Assembly: GCF_027604915.1 (NCBI RefSeq) | Contig: NZ_JAJAQC010000042.1 | Location: forward strand, 1-64,000 | Length of the DNA stretch: 64,000 nucleotides | DNA from: Streptomonospora mangrovi | Lineage (GTDB): Bacteria; Actinomycetota; Actinomycetes; Streptosporangiales; Streptosporangiaceae | Direction: 5' to 3' | Notes under the pieces: model-generated | What the model was told of the DNA's origin: nothing | Seen by the model: only the letters and a program-made list of their open reading frames with translations | The model's database searches: none | Shown here: one piece after another, positions 32,750-40,878 of the stretch | How the letters are laid out: every line of letters begins with the position of its first letter | Numbering within the stretch: position 1 is the first letter of the stretch | Program-made: the position numbers and the translations under genes

Positions 32750-34920
32750 CCCCGACCCCCTCCGGCAGCGGCGGCCGGCCGGAGCAGGGGGTCGGCCCGC
32801 GGAACCCGGGCCAGCAGCGCCGCGAACCCGCGACCGGGCCGCTCGTGGTCCCACACGGCCAGGCGCCGGCTCATGCGGACGTTGGCCGCCGTACTGACGC
32901 CGGCGGCGCGGACCAGTACGTGTTCGAGCAGGGCCCGTTCGTGCCCGGCGGCGGCGCGCTCCACCGGGGCGAGCCAGGCGTCCAGGACGGAGTCGGCCGC
33001 CCGCGCGTCGGAGGCGCCCAGGGCCGCGGCCAGAGCCTCCGCGACCAGCTCCGGCGGGGTGTCGTCAGGTCGGTCGGCGGCCTCGGTGAGCCGCAGCGGA
33101 AGCCCGCGCTCATCCACCGCGCGGAGGAGGACGCCGAGGTGGTCCCGCGCCACGCCGGCCCGCTGCCGCCCTTTCCCGTCGCGCTCCCACGCCACGAGGG
33201 CGCGCAGCAGGGCGGGTCGGCACTCCTCCTCGTCGGCGATCTGGGCCAGCGCGCGGTCGACCTCCTCGGCCGCCGCCCCGATGGCCCGGTCCGCCAGGCG
33301 GGCCAGGCGGACGAGGGCGGCGTGCGGCTCCACCCGGCCGTACTGGCCGCACACCTGCGCGACCACCGTGTCGAGCGCCCCGTCCTCGGGTCCGGTGTCC
33401 GCCAGCCGGTAGAGGTACCGGCGCACCTCCGGACCGAGTTCGTCGTGTGCGGCGGCCTGCGCCACCACCGGGACGACCGCCGACCTCAGCCGGGCGTCGC
33501 GCCCCCAGGCGGGCAGCAGGCCGATCACGGGCTTGGGGTCGGACTGCCGTTCGGCGAGCTGGAGCCACCGCTGCGCCACCTCGCGGCGCTCCGGGGGCGG
33601 GACGTCGCGGACGGCCTGGTTGGACCACGTCAGCAGGGAGGACCGGGCCTTCGGGTACTCCCGCCACAGCCGGTCGAGCGCGGCGTCGCCGTAGCCCACC
33701 TTGGTGAAGCGGATGCGGTCGTTGGCGTCGACGTAGGCCTGGACCTCCCGCAGCATGGCCGTCAGCCCACCCCCGGAGATGGGCGAGGGGAGGACGACCG
33801 GAACGTTCCACTCCTCGGCGAGCTTGTCGACGTTCACCAGGACCGCGTCGGAGGGGCACCCCTCCAGCACCGCCGTCGCCTCGAACAGGACCCGCAGGTA
33901 GTCACCGGGTCTGAGTTCCTCGCGGCGGTCGGGGCTCCTGCCGTTCCCCTCGGCGATCCGGTAGCGGTCCCGCTCGGCCCGCGCGGCGGCCTTCTCGTGC
34001 TCCTCGAACCACTCGCGCACCTCCCGCGCCCAGTTGCTGAAGATGCCGAGCACCGTGTTCAGGTGAGCAGTGAACGGGGCGCCGCGCTCGGCGCTGACCA
34101 CCCGGTCGATCTGCTTGGCGACGCGGGCGCCGTGGGCCGGGTCGCGGTCCGCCAGCAGCGCGCGGACCTCCGGCTCGCCCAGCCAGCGCCGCGCCGCCTC
34201 CTCCCCTTGGAGAAAGGCCAGGTGGCGTCGGCAGACCTCCTCGACGGGCGGCGGCCGGAGCGCAAGCACGGCGTAGCCGTCGGCCGGATCCTCGCTCCAC
34301 TGCTCGGCGACCACGGCCAGCCGCGACTCCTCCGCGCGCACGCGGGAGGCGAACCGGAGGATTTCCGAGCGCAGGGCGTCGGTCCGGACGTCGACCCCGG
34401 TGGCGTCGAGCAGGTAGGAGTGCCCGTGGTCGACGCTGATGCGGTCCAGGCGCCACCGGTTGTCGTGCGCCTCGGCGGTGCACTCCTCGATCCGGCCTTC
34501 GCCGAGGTCCAGCGTGCGGACGGCGGTGGTGGCGCGGCCCGTGCCCGGCCGTCCGATGATGACGCCGACGCGCAGCTCCCAGAACTCGCGGACGAAGGTG
34601 CTGTAGCCGGCCGGCTGCGCGAACGTCCTGCTGATCACGTCGACCCGCTGCGGATCGATCCGGCGCGCCGCGCGGACCAGCCGGGTGACCTCCGCCCCGA
34701 AGGCGACGCCCTCCGGCCCTTCGCCGTGGAAGTGCAGGCCGCCGTAGATGACGGCGTCCTGGACGAGTTGGCCGTAGTTGTCGGCCGCGCTGTTGGAGGC
34801 GCGTTCGCCGGTGCGATCCGGTCGCTTCTCGCCGCCGGCCGGGGCGGCACCGCCCTCGGCGTCTTCGGCCGCCTGCTCGGCGCCGTCCGCGGACGTGTCC
34901 TCATGCGGCTCCTCAGCCAT
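32746..34920 (-). CDS. Large P-loop-like protein with NYGQ/GGLHFH motif
   Basis: A 724-residue cytoplasmic protein. An acidic disordered N-terminus (1-45) is followed by NYGQLVQDAVIYGGLHFHG (48-66), a short motif shared with its neighbour and common in actinobacterial multi-domain signalling/conflict proteins. A nucleotide-binding-like segment follows at 117-135 (VGVIIGRPGTGRATTAV), a Walker A in which Lys is Arg. The remainder is helical, with segments such as NTVLGIFSNWAREVREWFEE, VLVNVDKLAEEWNVPVVLP and Arg/Ala-rich repeats up to the C-terminus. It overlaps the cyclase gene by eight bases and the downstream gene by four. I infer a sensor or scaffold ATPase; catalysis is unproven. Confidence 0.75.
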   Translation of the reverse strand: MAEEPHEDTSADGAEQAAEDAEGGAAPAGGEKRPDRTGERASNSAADNYGQLVQDAVIYGGLHFHGEGPEGVAFGAEVTRLVRAARRIDPQRVDVISRTFAQPAGYSTFVREFWELRVGVIIGRPGTGRATTAVRTLDLGEGRIEECTAEAHDNRWRLDRISVDHGHSYLLDATGVDVRTDALRSEILRFASRVRAEESRLAVVAEQWSEDPADGYAVLALRPPPVEEVCRRHLAFLQGEEAARRWLGEPEVRALLADRDPAHGARVAKQIDRVVSAERGAPFTAHLNTVLGIFSNWAREVREWFEEHEKAAARAERDRYRIAEGNGRSPDRREELRPGDYLRVLFEATAVLEGCPSDAVLVNVDKLAEEWNVPVVLPSPISGGGLTAMLREVQAYVDANDRIRFTKVGYGDAALDRLWREYPKARSSLLTWSNQAVRDVPPPERREVAQRWLQLAERQSDPKPVIGLLPAWGRDARLRSAVVPVVAQAAAHDELGPEVRRYLYRLADTGPEDGALDTVVAQVCGQYGRVEPHAALVRLARLADRAIGAAAEEVDRALAQIADEEECRPALLRALVAWERDGKGRQRAGVARDHLGVLLRAVDERGLPLRLTEAADRPDDTPPELVAEALAAALGASDARAADSVLDAWLAPVERAAAGHERALLEHVLVRAAGVSTAANVRMSRRLAVWDHERPGRGFAALLARVPRADPLLRPAAAAGGGRG

Positions 34921-35791
34921 TGGCGCGCCCCCGGAAATCGCCGTGGAGCCCGCCGCTGAAGGTCCCGCCTTGGACGGCCTGGCCGTAGTTGTCGCGGATC
35001 CGGTTGGTGGTCGTGCCGGCCTCCGCGCGCGGGCGAGCGCCCTCGGTCGGCCGGTGCCGGCTGCCGGCGGCCGGCGCGCCACCGTCCTCAGCGGGCGCGC
35101 AGTCGCCGGCGGGCGCCGTCCGCGCTTCGGCGCCGCCGCACCGCGAGGGGAGCGGGACGTGGAGGTAGCCCTCGTGCCGGAACCGCTTCTCGGGCATCTC
35201 CACGTCGACGGGGCGGAACAGGTGCGGGCTCAGCCCGACGTAGCCACCGCGGACCGCCTCCTCGTGGACTCGCCCGGACACGATCGCGACGAGCAGCGTG
35301 GTGTCGGGATCGGACTGCCGCAGTTCCTCGCGCACCGGTGGGGAGTCCAGCAGGCGGTGGGTGTCGTTCATCGCGCGCCCGATACCGTCCAGCGGGTCGC
35401 CCTGGTGGGTGCTGTCGGGCAGGGGGCCCACGTCGATGCTCGCGCGCAGCCGCAGCCGCAGGTCCCGCTGCCGCGCGGCCAGGTGCGGCTGGGTGTCCTC
35501 CAGGACCTGCTGGAGGTGGGCCAGCATCGGATGGATCATGAACGGCAGGTGCTCGGTGGGGAATCCGACGACATAACCGTCGCCCGCCCGCTGCGGGAAC
35601 CGCCGGTCCTGCCACACCTCCTCCAGGCCCGACCGGCTGAACGCCTCTTCGAGCACGCTCTCCACGGTGGTGCTCAGGAAACCCTGGTGGTAGGAGGAGT
35701 TGCCGGTGTAGCTCTCGATGTCCACGGCGAGGACGGCCCGGTAGGGCGGGAGGGGCGAACTGGTGCGCGGTGGACGGGGGTGCGTGGGCAT
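34913..35791 (-). CDS. Class III nucleotidyl cyclase-like protein with NYGQ/GGLH tail
   Basis: A 292-residue protein; AGGAG lies seven bases before ATG 35791. Residues 17-215 form a class III cyclase homology domain. Metal-binding Asp residues are D24 (LAVDIESYT) and D71 (RAGDGYVVGFP), RASIDVGPL is the following strand, and N142/R146 (AMNDTHRLL) give the N-x3-R pair needed for catalysis. A basic/acidic linker leads to NYGQAVQGGTFSGGLHGDF (268-286), the motif also found at the start of the next protein. It should be soluble and could make a cyclic nucleotide; ATP, GTP or pyrimidine preference cannot be read. It is first in a three-gene overlapping operon. Confidence 0.82.
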   Translation of the reverse strand: MPTHPRPPRTSSPLPPYRAVLAVDIESYTGNSSYHQGFLSTTVESVLEEAFSRSGLEEVWQDRRFPQRAGDGYVVGFPTEHLPFMIHPMLAHLQQVLEDTQPHLAARQRDLRLRLRASIDVGPLPDSTHQGDPLDGIGRAMNDTHRLLDSPPVREELRQSDPDTTLLVAIVSGRVHEEAVRGGYVGLSPHLFRPVDVEMPEKRFRHEGYLHVPLPSRCGGAEARTAPAGDCAPAEDGGAPAAGSRHRPTEGARPRAEAGTTTNRIRDNYGQAVQGGTFSGGLHGDFRGRANG

Positions 35792-35932
35792 GGCGACTCC
35801 TGAGGACCGGGTCCGGTGGTGTCCGGACCGACGCCCAGCACTCTGTCGCACGCTCGCGCCGGCGAGTGTCCGGAATCCGACACAGCGGCCCCACTCGTCG
35901 AACCAGCGTGCCGACGGCCGGCGGCGGTCGGT

Positions 35933-36919
35933 TCAGGGGGTGGCGGTCGGCTCGGTGGGCTCGGTCGGCTCGGGGGGTTCGGTGGTGGTGGGGCGGCGGG
36001 ACCAGATGCCGGCGACCAGGGCTCCGGAGATGTTGTGCCAGACCGAGAACAGGGCGGCGGGCAGGGCGGCCAGCGGGGTGAAGTGGGTGGTGGCCAGGGC
36101 GGCGGCCAGGCCGGAGTTCTGCATGCCCACCTCGACGCTGATGGCGCGGCGGGCCGACTCCGGCAGGCGCACGGCCAAGGCCGCGAGGTAGCCCAGGGCC
36201 AGGCCGGCGGCGTTGTGCAGCACCACCGCGAGCACCACCAGCGCGCCCGTGCTCAGCAGGGCGTCGGCGTTGGCGCCCACCACGGCGGCCACGACCACCA
36301 CGATGCCGCCCACCGACACCAGCGGCAGCAGCGGCAGCACCCGTTCGACCAGCCGCGCGAACAGCAGCCGCACCACCAGGCCCAGGATTACCGGCACCAG
36401 CACCACCTGGAGGATCGACGTCAGCAGCCCGGCGGCGTCCACCGGCAGGATCGAACCGGCCAGCAGCAGCACCAGCAGCGGTGTCAGCACCGGCGCCAGC
36501 AGGGTCGACACCGAGGTCATGGCCACCGACAGCGCCACATTCCCGCGCGCCAGGTAGACGATGACGTTGGAGGCGGTGCCGCCGGGGGACGACCCGACCA
36601 GCACCATGCCCACCACCAGTTCGGGCGGCAGTTGCAGCGCCATGGCCAGCCCCCAGCCGGCCAGCGGCATCACCACGAACTGGGCCGCTACCCCCACCAG
36701 CGCGGCCTGCGGATGGGTGGCCACGATCTTGAAGTCGGCCGGGCGCAGGGTCAGGCCCATCCCGAACATGATGATGCCGAGCAGGGGGTTGACCCAGGTG
36801 ACCAGTTGCGCGGTCTGGTCGGCCGCGAGCAGCCCGACGACCGCGCTGGCCAGGACCAGCACACCGAACCAGCGGCCGACGAACGCCGCGAGCGCCACCA
36901 GGAAAGCCATGCGCTCCAT
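35933..36919 (-). CDS. Bile acid:sodium symporter (BASS/SBF) family transporter
   Basis: A 328-residue membrane protein with about nine or ten hydrophobic segments. NPLLGIIMFGMGLTLRPADF and GSSPGGTASNVIVYLARGN are the two family signatures, and VEVGMQNSGLAAALA is the second crossover motif. The C-terminus ends in a Thr/Glu/Pro repeat (EPTEPTEPT). BASS proteins move bile acids, pantoate, 2-oxoacids or other organic anions with sodium. The ligand is unknown. Start at 36919 or 36910. The LysR gene upstream on the same strand may regulate it. Confidence 0.9.
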   Translation of the reverse strand: MERMAFLVALAAFVGRWFGVLVLASAVVGLLAADQTAQLVTWVNPLLGIIMFGMGLTLRPADFKIVATHPQAALVGVAAQFVVMPLAGWGLAMALQLPPELVVGMVLVGSSPGGTASNVIVYLARGNVALSVAMTSVSTLLAPVLTPLLVLLLAGSILPVDAAGLLTSILQVVLVPVILGLVVRLLFARLVERVLPLLPLVSVGGIVVVVAAVVGANADALLSTGALVVLAVVLHNAAGLALGYLAALAVRLPESARRAISVEVGMQNSGLAAALATTHFTPLAALPAALFSVWHNISGALVAGIWSRRPTTTEPPEPTEPTEPTATP

Positions 36920-36978
36920 TCCAGCAGGTGGCGGCGGACGCCCGCGCACCGGGGCGGCCCCGCCGGTGGCGGGGCCGG

Positions 36979-37881
36979 TCAGGCGGGTTCGGCCCCGGCG
37001 TCGCGCAGCGCGCGCAGCACGGCGGTGAGGGCGGGCCGGCGGGCGGAGTCCTGGTGCCAGAAGGCGAACACCTGCCGGGTCAGCGCGGGCTGCACCGGCA
37101 CCAGCCGCACGCCCTCGGGCACCGTGCCCAGGCCCAGCCGGGGCATGACGGCCGCGCCCAGACCGGCGGCGATCATGGTGAGCTTGGTCTGGTGCTCCTC
37201 GACGGTGTGGGCGATCACGGGTTCGGCGCCGCGCGCCCGCAGCATGCCGTGCAGCCAGTCGTCGCAGATGGAGCCGCCGCGCCAGCTGATCCAGGGCTCG
37301 TTCACGACCTCGTCGAGGTCGAGGATCTCGCGGTGGGCCAGGGGGTGGTCCACCGGCAGGGCGATGTCGGCGACGTCGACCATGATCGGCGTCTTGACCA
37401 TGGTGGTGGGCAGCTTGACCGGGGCGCCCTCCCAGTCGACCTCCAGGCCGAGGTCGCACTCGCCGCGGGTGACGGCGGTGACGGCGTTGAGGGGTTCGGT
37501 CTCGTTCAGTTCGACGCGCAGCCGCGGGTGGCTGTGGGCGAGCAGGCCGATGGCGGGCACGACCAGGCCGCGCGCGCCGGTGGCGAAGGCGGCGATGCGG
37601 ATGGTGCCGATGACCTCGCTGCGGTGCTCCTCGAGCGCGGCCTCGGCCCGCTGCACCAGCGAGAGGATCTGGCCGGTGTGCTCGACCAGGATGCGGGCGG
37701 CGTCGGTGAGCCGCACCCCGCGGCCGTTGCGCTCGACCAGGGCCTGGCCGACCTCGCGTTCGAGCTTGGCGAGCTGCTGGGAGACGGCGGAGTTGGTGAC
37801 GTGCAGGGACTCGGCGGCGGCGTTGAGGGAGCCGTTCACGGCGATGGCGTGCAGGACCCGCATCCGCTCGACACTCAGCAT
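36979..37881 (-). CDS. LysR family transcriptional regulator
   Basis: A 300-residue LysR protein. The winged helix is at residues 1-60 (MRVLHAIAVNGSLNAAAESL and VTNSAVSQQLAKLEREVG). The periplasmic-binding-like effector domain covers about 90-295, with IGTIRIAAFATGARGLVVPA at its start. The gene is divergent from an EamA transporter across 72 bases containing a T-N11-A box, the classic LysR arrangement. Target is likely the exporter, possibly also the BASS gene downstream. Confidence 0.94.
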   Translation of the reverse strand: MLSVERMRVLHAIAVNGSLNAAAESLHVTNSAVSQQLAKLEREVGQALVERNGRGVRLTDAARILVEHTGQILSLVQRAEAALEEHRSEVIGTIRIAAFATGARGLVVPAIGLLAHSHPRLRVELNETEPLNAVTAVTRGECDLGLEVDWEGAPVKLPTTMVKTPIMVDVADIALPVDHPLAHREILDLDEVVNEPWISWRGGSICDDWLHGMLRARGAEPVIAHTVEEHQTKLTMIAAGLGAAVMPRLGLGTVPEGVRLVPVQPALTRQVFAFWHQDSARRPALTAVLRALRDAGAEPA

Positions 37882-37891
37882 GAAGCGATAC

Positions 37892-37905
37892 TAATCCACA
37901 GGTTA
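37892..37905. promoter_or_regulatory. LysR-type T-N11-A box between divergent genes
   Basis: TAATCCACAGGTTA carries the T-N11-A core with TAA/TTA arms, in the 72-base gap between the LysR and EamA genes. A TCCAC/GTGGA inverted pair (37896-37900, 37917-37921) overlaps it. Confidence 0.55.
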
Positions 37906-37953
37906 AGCAGAATGAAGTGGACCTAAGACTGCGCCGGGCGATATGCCTGTTCC

Positions 37954-38961
37954 ATGAGCGTCCTCCCGTCCGACAGCCGATCATCCCTCCCCGCCGCGGT
38001 GCCCGAGGGCGTGCCCGCGCCCGCCGCGCCCGCCGCACCGGTCCCGTCGGCCCCGGCGGCGCCCCCGCTCCCGCGCCGCGCCGTCGACTGGCGGCTGAAG
38101 TTCCTGCTCCTGGCGCTCGTCTGGGGCTCCAGCTTCATGTTCATCGGCATCGCCGCCCAGGTGCTGGTGCCCGTCCACATCACGCTGGGCCGCATGGTCA
38201 CCGGCCTGCTGCCGCTGGCCGCCGTGCTCCTGGTGCGCCGGGGCCGGCTGCCGCGCGGGGTGCGCACCTGGTTCCACCTGTCGGTCACCGCGTTCCTCCT
38301 CAACGTGGTGCCGTTCACCCTGTTCGGCTACGCCGGGCAGCTCATCCCCTCGGCGCTGTCGGGTATCTGCAACGCCGCGACACCGCTCTTCGCCCTGTTG
38401 TTCACCCTGCTGCTGCTCTCCGACGAGCGGCCGACCCGGGCTCGCCTGGCCGGGCTGGGCCTGGGCTTCCTGGGGGTGCTGGTGGTCTTCGGCGTGTGGA
38501 CGGGGTTCGCCGGCGCCGGCCCGGTGGGCATGCTGCTGGCCGTGGGCGCCGCCGTCTGCTACGGGATCGGCACCCCCTACCTGCGGCGCTTCCTGTCGGG
38601 CACCGGGCACAGCCCGCTGGAGCTGTCCACCGCCCAGCTCATCACCGGCACCGCGCAGATCGGGATCGTCGCCGCGCTGTTCACCGACGCCCCCGCCGCC
38701 CTGCCGCTGCCCGTCCTGGCGGCCGTGGCGGTGCTGGGCGCCCTGGGCACCGGGTTCGCCTACGTGCTCCAGTACGCGGTCATCCGCGAGGCCGGCGCCA
38801 CCGTCGCCTCCACGGTCACCTACCTGGCGCCGGTCGTGGCGATCGCGCTGGGGGTGCTGCTGCTGGGCGAGGACCTCGCGTGGAACGAGCCGGTCGGCGC
38901 GCTGGTCATCATCGCGGGCGCGGCGCTGGCCCAGTACCGGCCGCGCCCCCTGCCGGGGTGA
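37954..38961 (+). CDS. EamA family (DMT superfamily) transporter
   Basis: A 335-residue membrane protein with a disordered Pro/Ala-rich N-terminus (45 residues), then ten hydrophobic segments in two EamA repeats: LLALVWGSSFMFIGIA opens the first and VGAAVCYGIGTPYLRRF the second. The terminal segment includes TYLAPVVAIALGVLLLGE. It is a probable exporter of amino acids or other small metabolites (RhaT/YdcZ group). It is divergent from LysR and probably under its control. TATGCC lies six bases before the ATG, possibly a leaderless start. Confidence 0.9.
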   Translation: MSVLPSDSRSSLPAAVPEGVPAPAAPAAPVPSAPAAPPLPRRAVDWRLKFLLLALVWGSSFMFIGIAAQVLVPVHITLGRMVTGLLPLAAVLLVRRGRLPRGVRTWFHLSVTAFLLNVVPFTLFGYAGQLIPSALSGICNAATPLFALLFTLLLLSDERPTRARLAGLGLGFLGVLVVFGVWTGFAGAGPVGMLLAVGAAVCYGIGTPYLRRFLSGTGHSPLELSTAQLITGTAQIGIVAALFTDAPAALPLPVLAAVAVLGALGTGFAYVLQYAVIREAGATVASTVTYLAPVVAIALGVLLLGEDLAWNEPVGALVIIAGAALAQYRPRPLPG

Positions 38962-39050
38962 CCGCGCGCCCGGCCCCCCGCGGCGCGGAGCGCGGGGGGC
39001 CGGGCGGCGGCGCACTGGCGCGCCGGCGCCGGGGGCGGGACCATGCTTGC

Positions 39051-39347
39051 GTGAAGCAGATCCGATCCGGCGGAGTCCTGGTCGCCTTCGAGGGCGGCCC
39101 GCTCGACGCGCGGACCTACCGCGTGGACGAGGCGCCTGAGGCCGTCGTCGTCATCGAGCGGTCCGCCGAGCCCGACTCCGTGCCCGGCGAGCACCCGGCC
39201 GACCGCCTCCTGCGGCTGGCCTCGGCGCAGCCCGCCCTGCACCGCTACCGCCGCACCGGCACCCGCGAGGGGGTGCGCCGCTACGGCTACGGCGGCGAGG
39301 TCGAGCGGGCCGACGCCGGGCTGCTGTTCGTGCCGCACCGCCCCTGA
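39051..39347 (+). CDS. Small conserved actinobacterial protein
   Basis: About 98 residues from a GTG (VKQIRSGGVLVAFEGGPLDA). A beta-strand-rich start is followed by RTYRVDEAPEAVVVIER and a basic helical part (HRYRRTGTREGVRRYGYGG). No signal peptide or domain is recognised. Codon usage fits coding DNA and the frame is in a compact intergenic slot. Function unknown; it could be an uncharacterised DUF. Confidence 0.6.
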   Translation: MKQIRSGGVLVAFEGGPLDARTYRVDEAPEAVVVIERSAEPDSVPGEHPADRLLRLASAQPALHRYRRTGTREGVRRYGYGGEVERADAGLLFVPHRP

Positions 39348-39374
39348 AAGCGGGCGCGCGGCGCGCGGCGGCCT

Positions 39375-39605
39375 TTAGCCGTTCTCGCGCTGAAGGCGCT
39401 CCAGCAACATCTTCTTGCCCTGGTCGCCGGCCTTCTTGTTGTTCTCCTGGATGCGGCGCAGCCAGTCGGCCAGCTCCTGGTCGCCATCGCGCTCGGCGTC
39501 CTGGATGAAGTTCTCCAGCCGCCACACGTTCTCCAGCGACTGGTGGACCGCCCACACCAGGTTGTAGTTCTTGTCCTTCAGCGGGCTGCTCGGGGTATCC
39601 GCCAT
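39375..39605 (-). CDS. Small charged helical conserved protein
   Basis: A 76-residue protein from ATG 39605 (MADTPSSPLKDKNYNLVWAV). It is strongly helical and charged: NVWRLENFIQDAERDGDQEL is followed by ADWLRRIQENNKKAGDQGKK. Similar small proteins with LKDKNYNLVW and WRLENFIQDAERDGD blocks are widespread in actinomycetes and uncharacterised. It resembles a stress-linked cytoplasmic helical protein. No toxin or partner gene is adjacent. Confidence 0.75.
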   Translation of the reverse strand: MADTPSSPLKDKNYNLVWAVHQSLENVWRLENFIQDAERDGDQELADWLRRIQENNKKAGDQGKKMLLERLQRENG

Positions 39606-39722
39606 CGTCGCACCTCCGTGGTCGCGCTTGGTGACTGCTTCGTAGCGCCACCGCTTCCCCGCGCGCGCCCGAACATGCCCGCCCACCCCGCACGGACCGC
39701 GTTTTGGCCGGTCGGCCCGCTG

Positions 39723-40673
39723 CTACCGGCGGCTCAGCGACCGGCCCGGCGCGCCCTTGCGGCGGTCGCGGCCGGTGCGCACGGCCAGCACGAGGGTCGC
39801 CGCGATCATGATCCCGACGAGGTTGATCACCAACTGCTCCAGCGACTGCACGGCCCGGTGCCACTCGGCGAGCGTCAGCGCGACCACGGCGTAGGCGGCG
39901 GCCGGCACCGTGGTGACGGAGATGAACACGCCCACCAGCGCCGCCGACTTCGCCGACACCAGGCTGAGCATGCCCGCCGCGCCCGCCAGCAGCGCCACGA
40001 TCAGCGAGAACGGGCCGACGTCGTAGATGAAGTCGACCTGGCTGCCGTCGCTGAGCCCCGGCGGCGAGAACGACACCAGCCCCGACAGTTCCAGCAGCAG
40101 CATGAACACCGCCGTGACGGCCATGGCCAGCACGAACCCGGCGGCCGTGGTCACCGTGGACTGGCGGACGAGGTCCCAGCGCCGGCCCACGATCCCCACT
40201 CCGAAGGCGGCCAGCGGCCCGAAGTCCGGCGCGACCGCCATGGCGCCCACCACGGTCACGGGCGAGTCGGTGACCACGCCGACGGCGGCGATCATCAGGC
40301 CCAGCGTGAGGAACGTCAGGTAGACCCAGTTGAGGTGGGAGTCGTCGTCGGCGCGCGAGATCAGTTCGTCCCACACCACGGCCTCGTCGCCGTGGCCGGG
40401 CGCCTTGGCGCGCGCGACGTCGGCGGAGTCCGAGAGGGTGGTCTCCAGCGCCTCCAAGGTGATGGCGCCGCACCGGTCGATCTCCAGGTCGGCGAGGGCG
40501 CTCAGCACCGCGTCGACGCACTCGCGGGCGAGGTCGGCCTCCACGGCGTCGCCCGGGGGCCGCACGGCGGCGTCGCGGAACACCACCACGTGGGCCACTC
40601 CGACCTGGCGATCCAGCACGGCGAGGACCTCGTCCGTGCGCTCCCGCGGCGTGATCACCCTCAGGTGCAGCAA
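39723..40673 (-). CDS. DUF389 family membrane protein
   Basis: A 316-residue protein. The TTG at 40673 (LLHLRVITPRERTDEV) is preceded by GGAAAGG and matches where family members begin. Residues 1-110 form a ferredoxin-like regulatory region, ending before SHLNWVYLTFLTLGLMIAAV. Six or so hydrophobic segments follow, including VTVVGAMAVAPDFGPLAAFG and SLVSAKSAALVGVFISVTTV, the signature of DUF389. The transport substrate is unknown. It is divergent from the AEC permease gene. Confidence 0.85.
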   Translation of the reverse strand: MLHLRVITPRERTDEVLAVLDRQVGVAHVVVFRDAAVRPPGDAVEADLARECVDAVLSALADLEIDRCGAITLEALETTLSDSADVARAKAPGHGDEAVVWDELISRADDDSHLNWVYLTFLTLGLMIAAVGVVTDSPVTVVGAMAVAPDFGPLAAFGVGIVGRRWDLVRQSTVTTAAGFVLAMAVTAVFMLLLELSGLVSFSPPGLSDGSQVDFIYDVGPFSLIVALLAGAAGMLSLVSAKSAALVGVFISVTTVPAAAYAVVALTLAEWHRAVQSLEQLVINLVGIMIAATLVLAVRTGRDRRKGAPGRSLSRR

Positions 40674-40878
40674 CTCCCGCGCCTTTCCGTGTTGTTGTGA
40701 GGTACCACCATAAAGCCGGAAGCACGGTGTTTCGGCGGTTTTCAGGGGCCTGCGCCCCAGGCCGGCCGCCACGCGGCGGTGCGCCCGGGCCACCGGGTGT
40801 GACGTGCGCCGTGGCACGGTCGCGCGATCGCGGTTAGCCTCAACGCGTTCCTTGGCCGGATATCTGGAGGGCCGCCCC

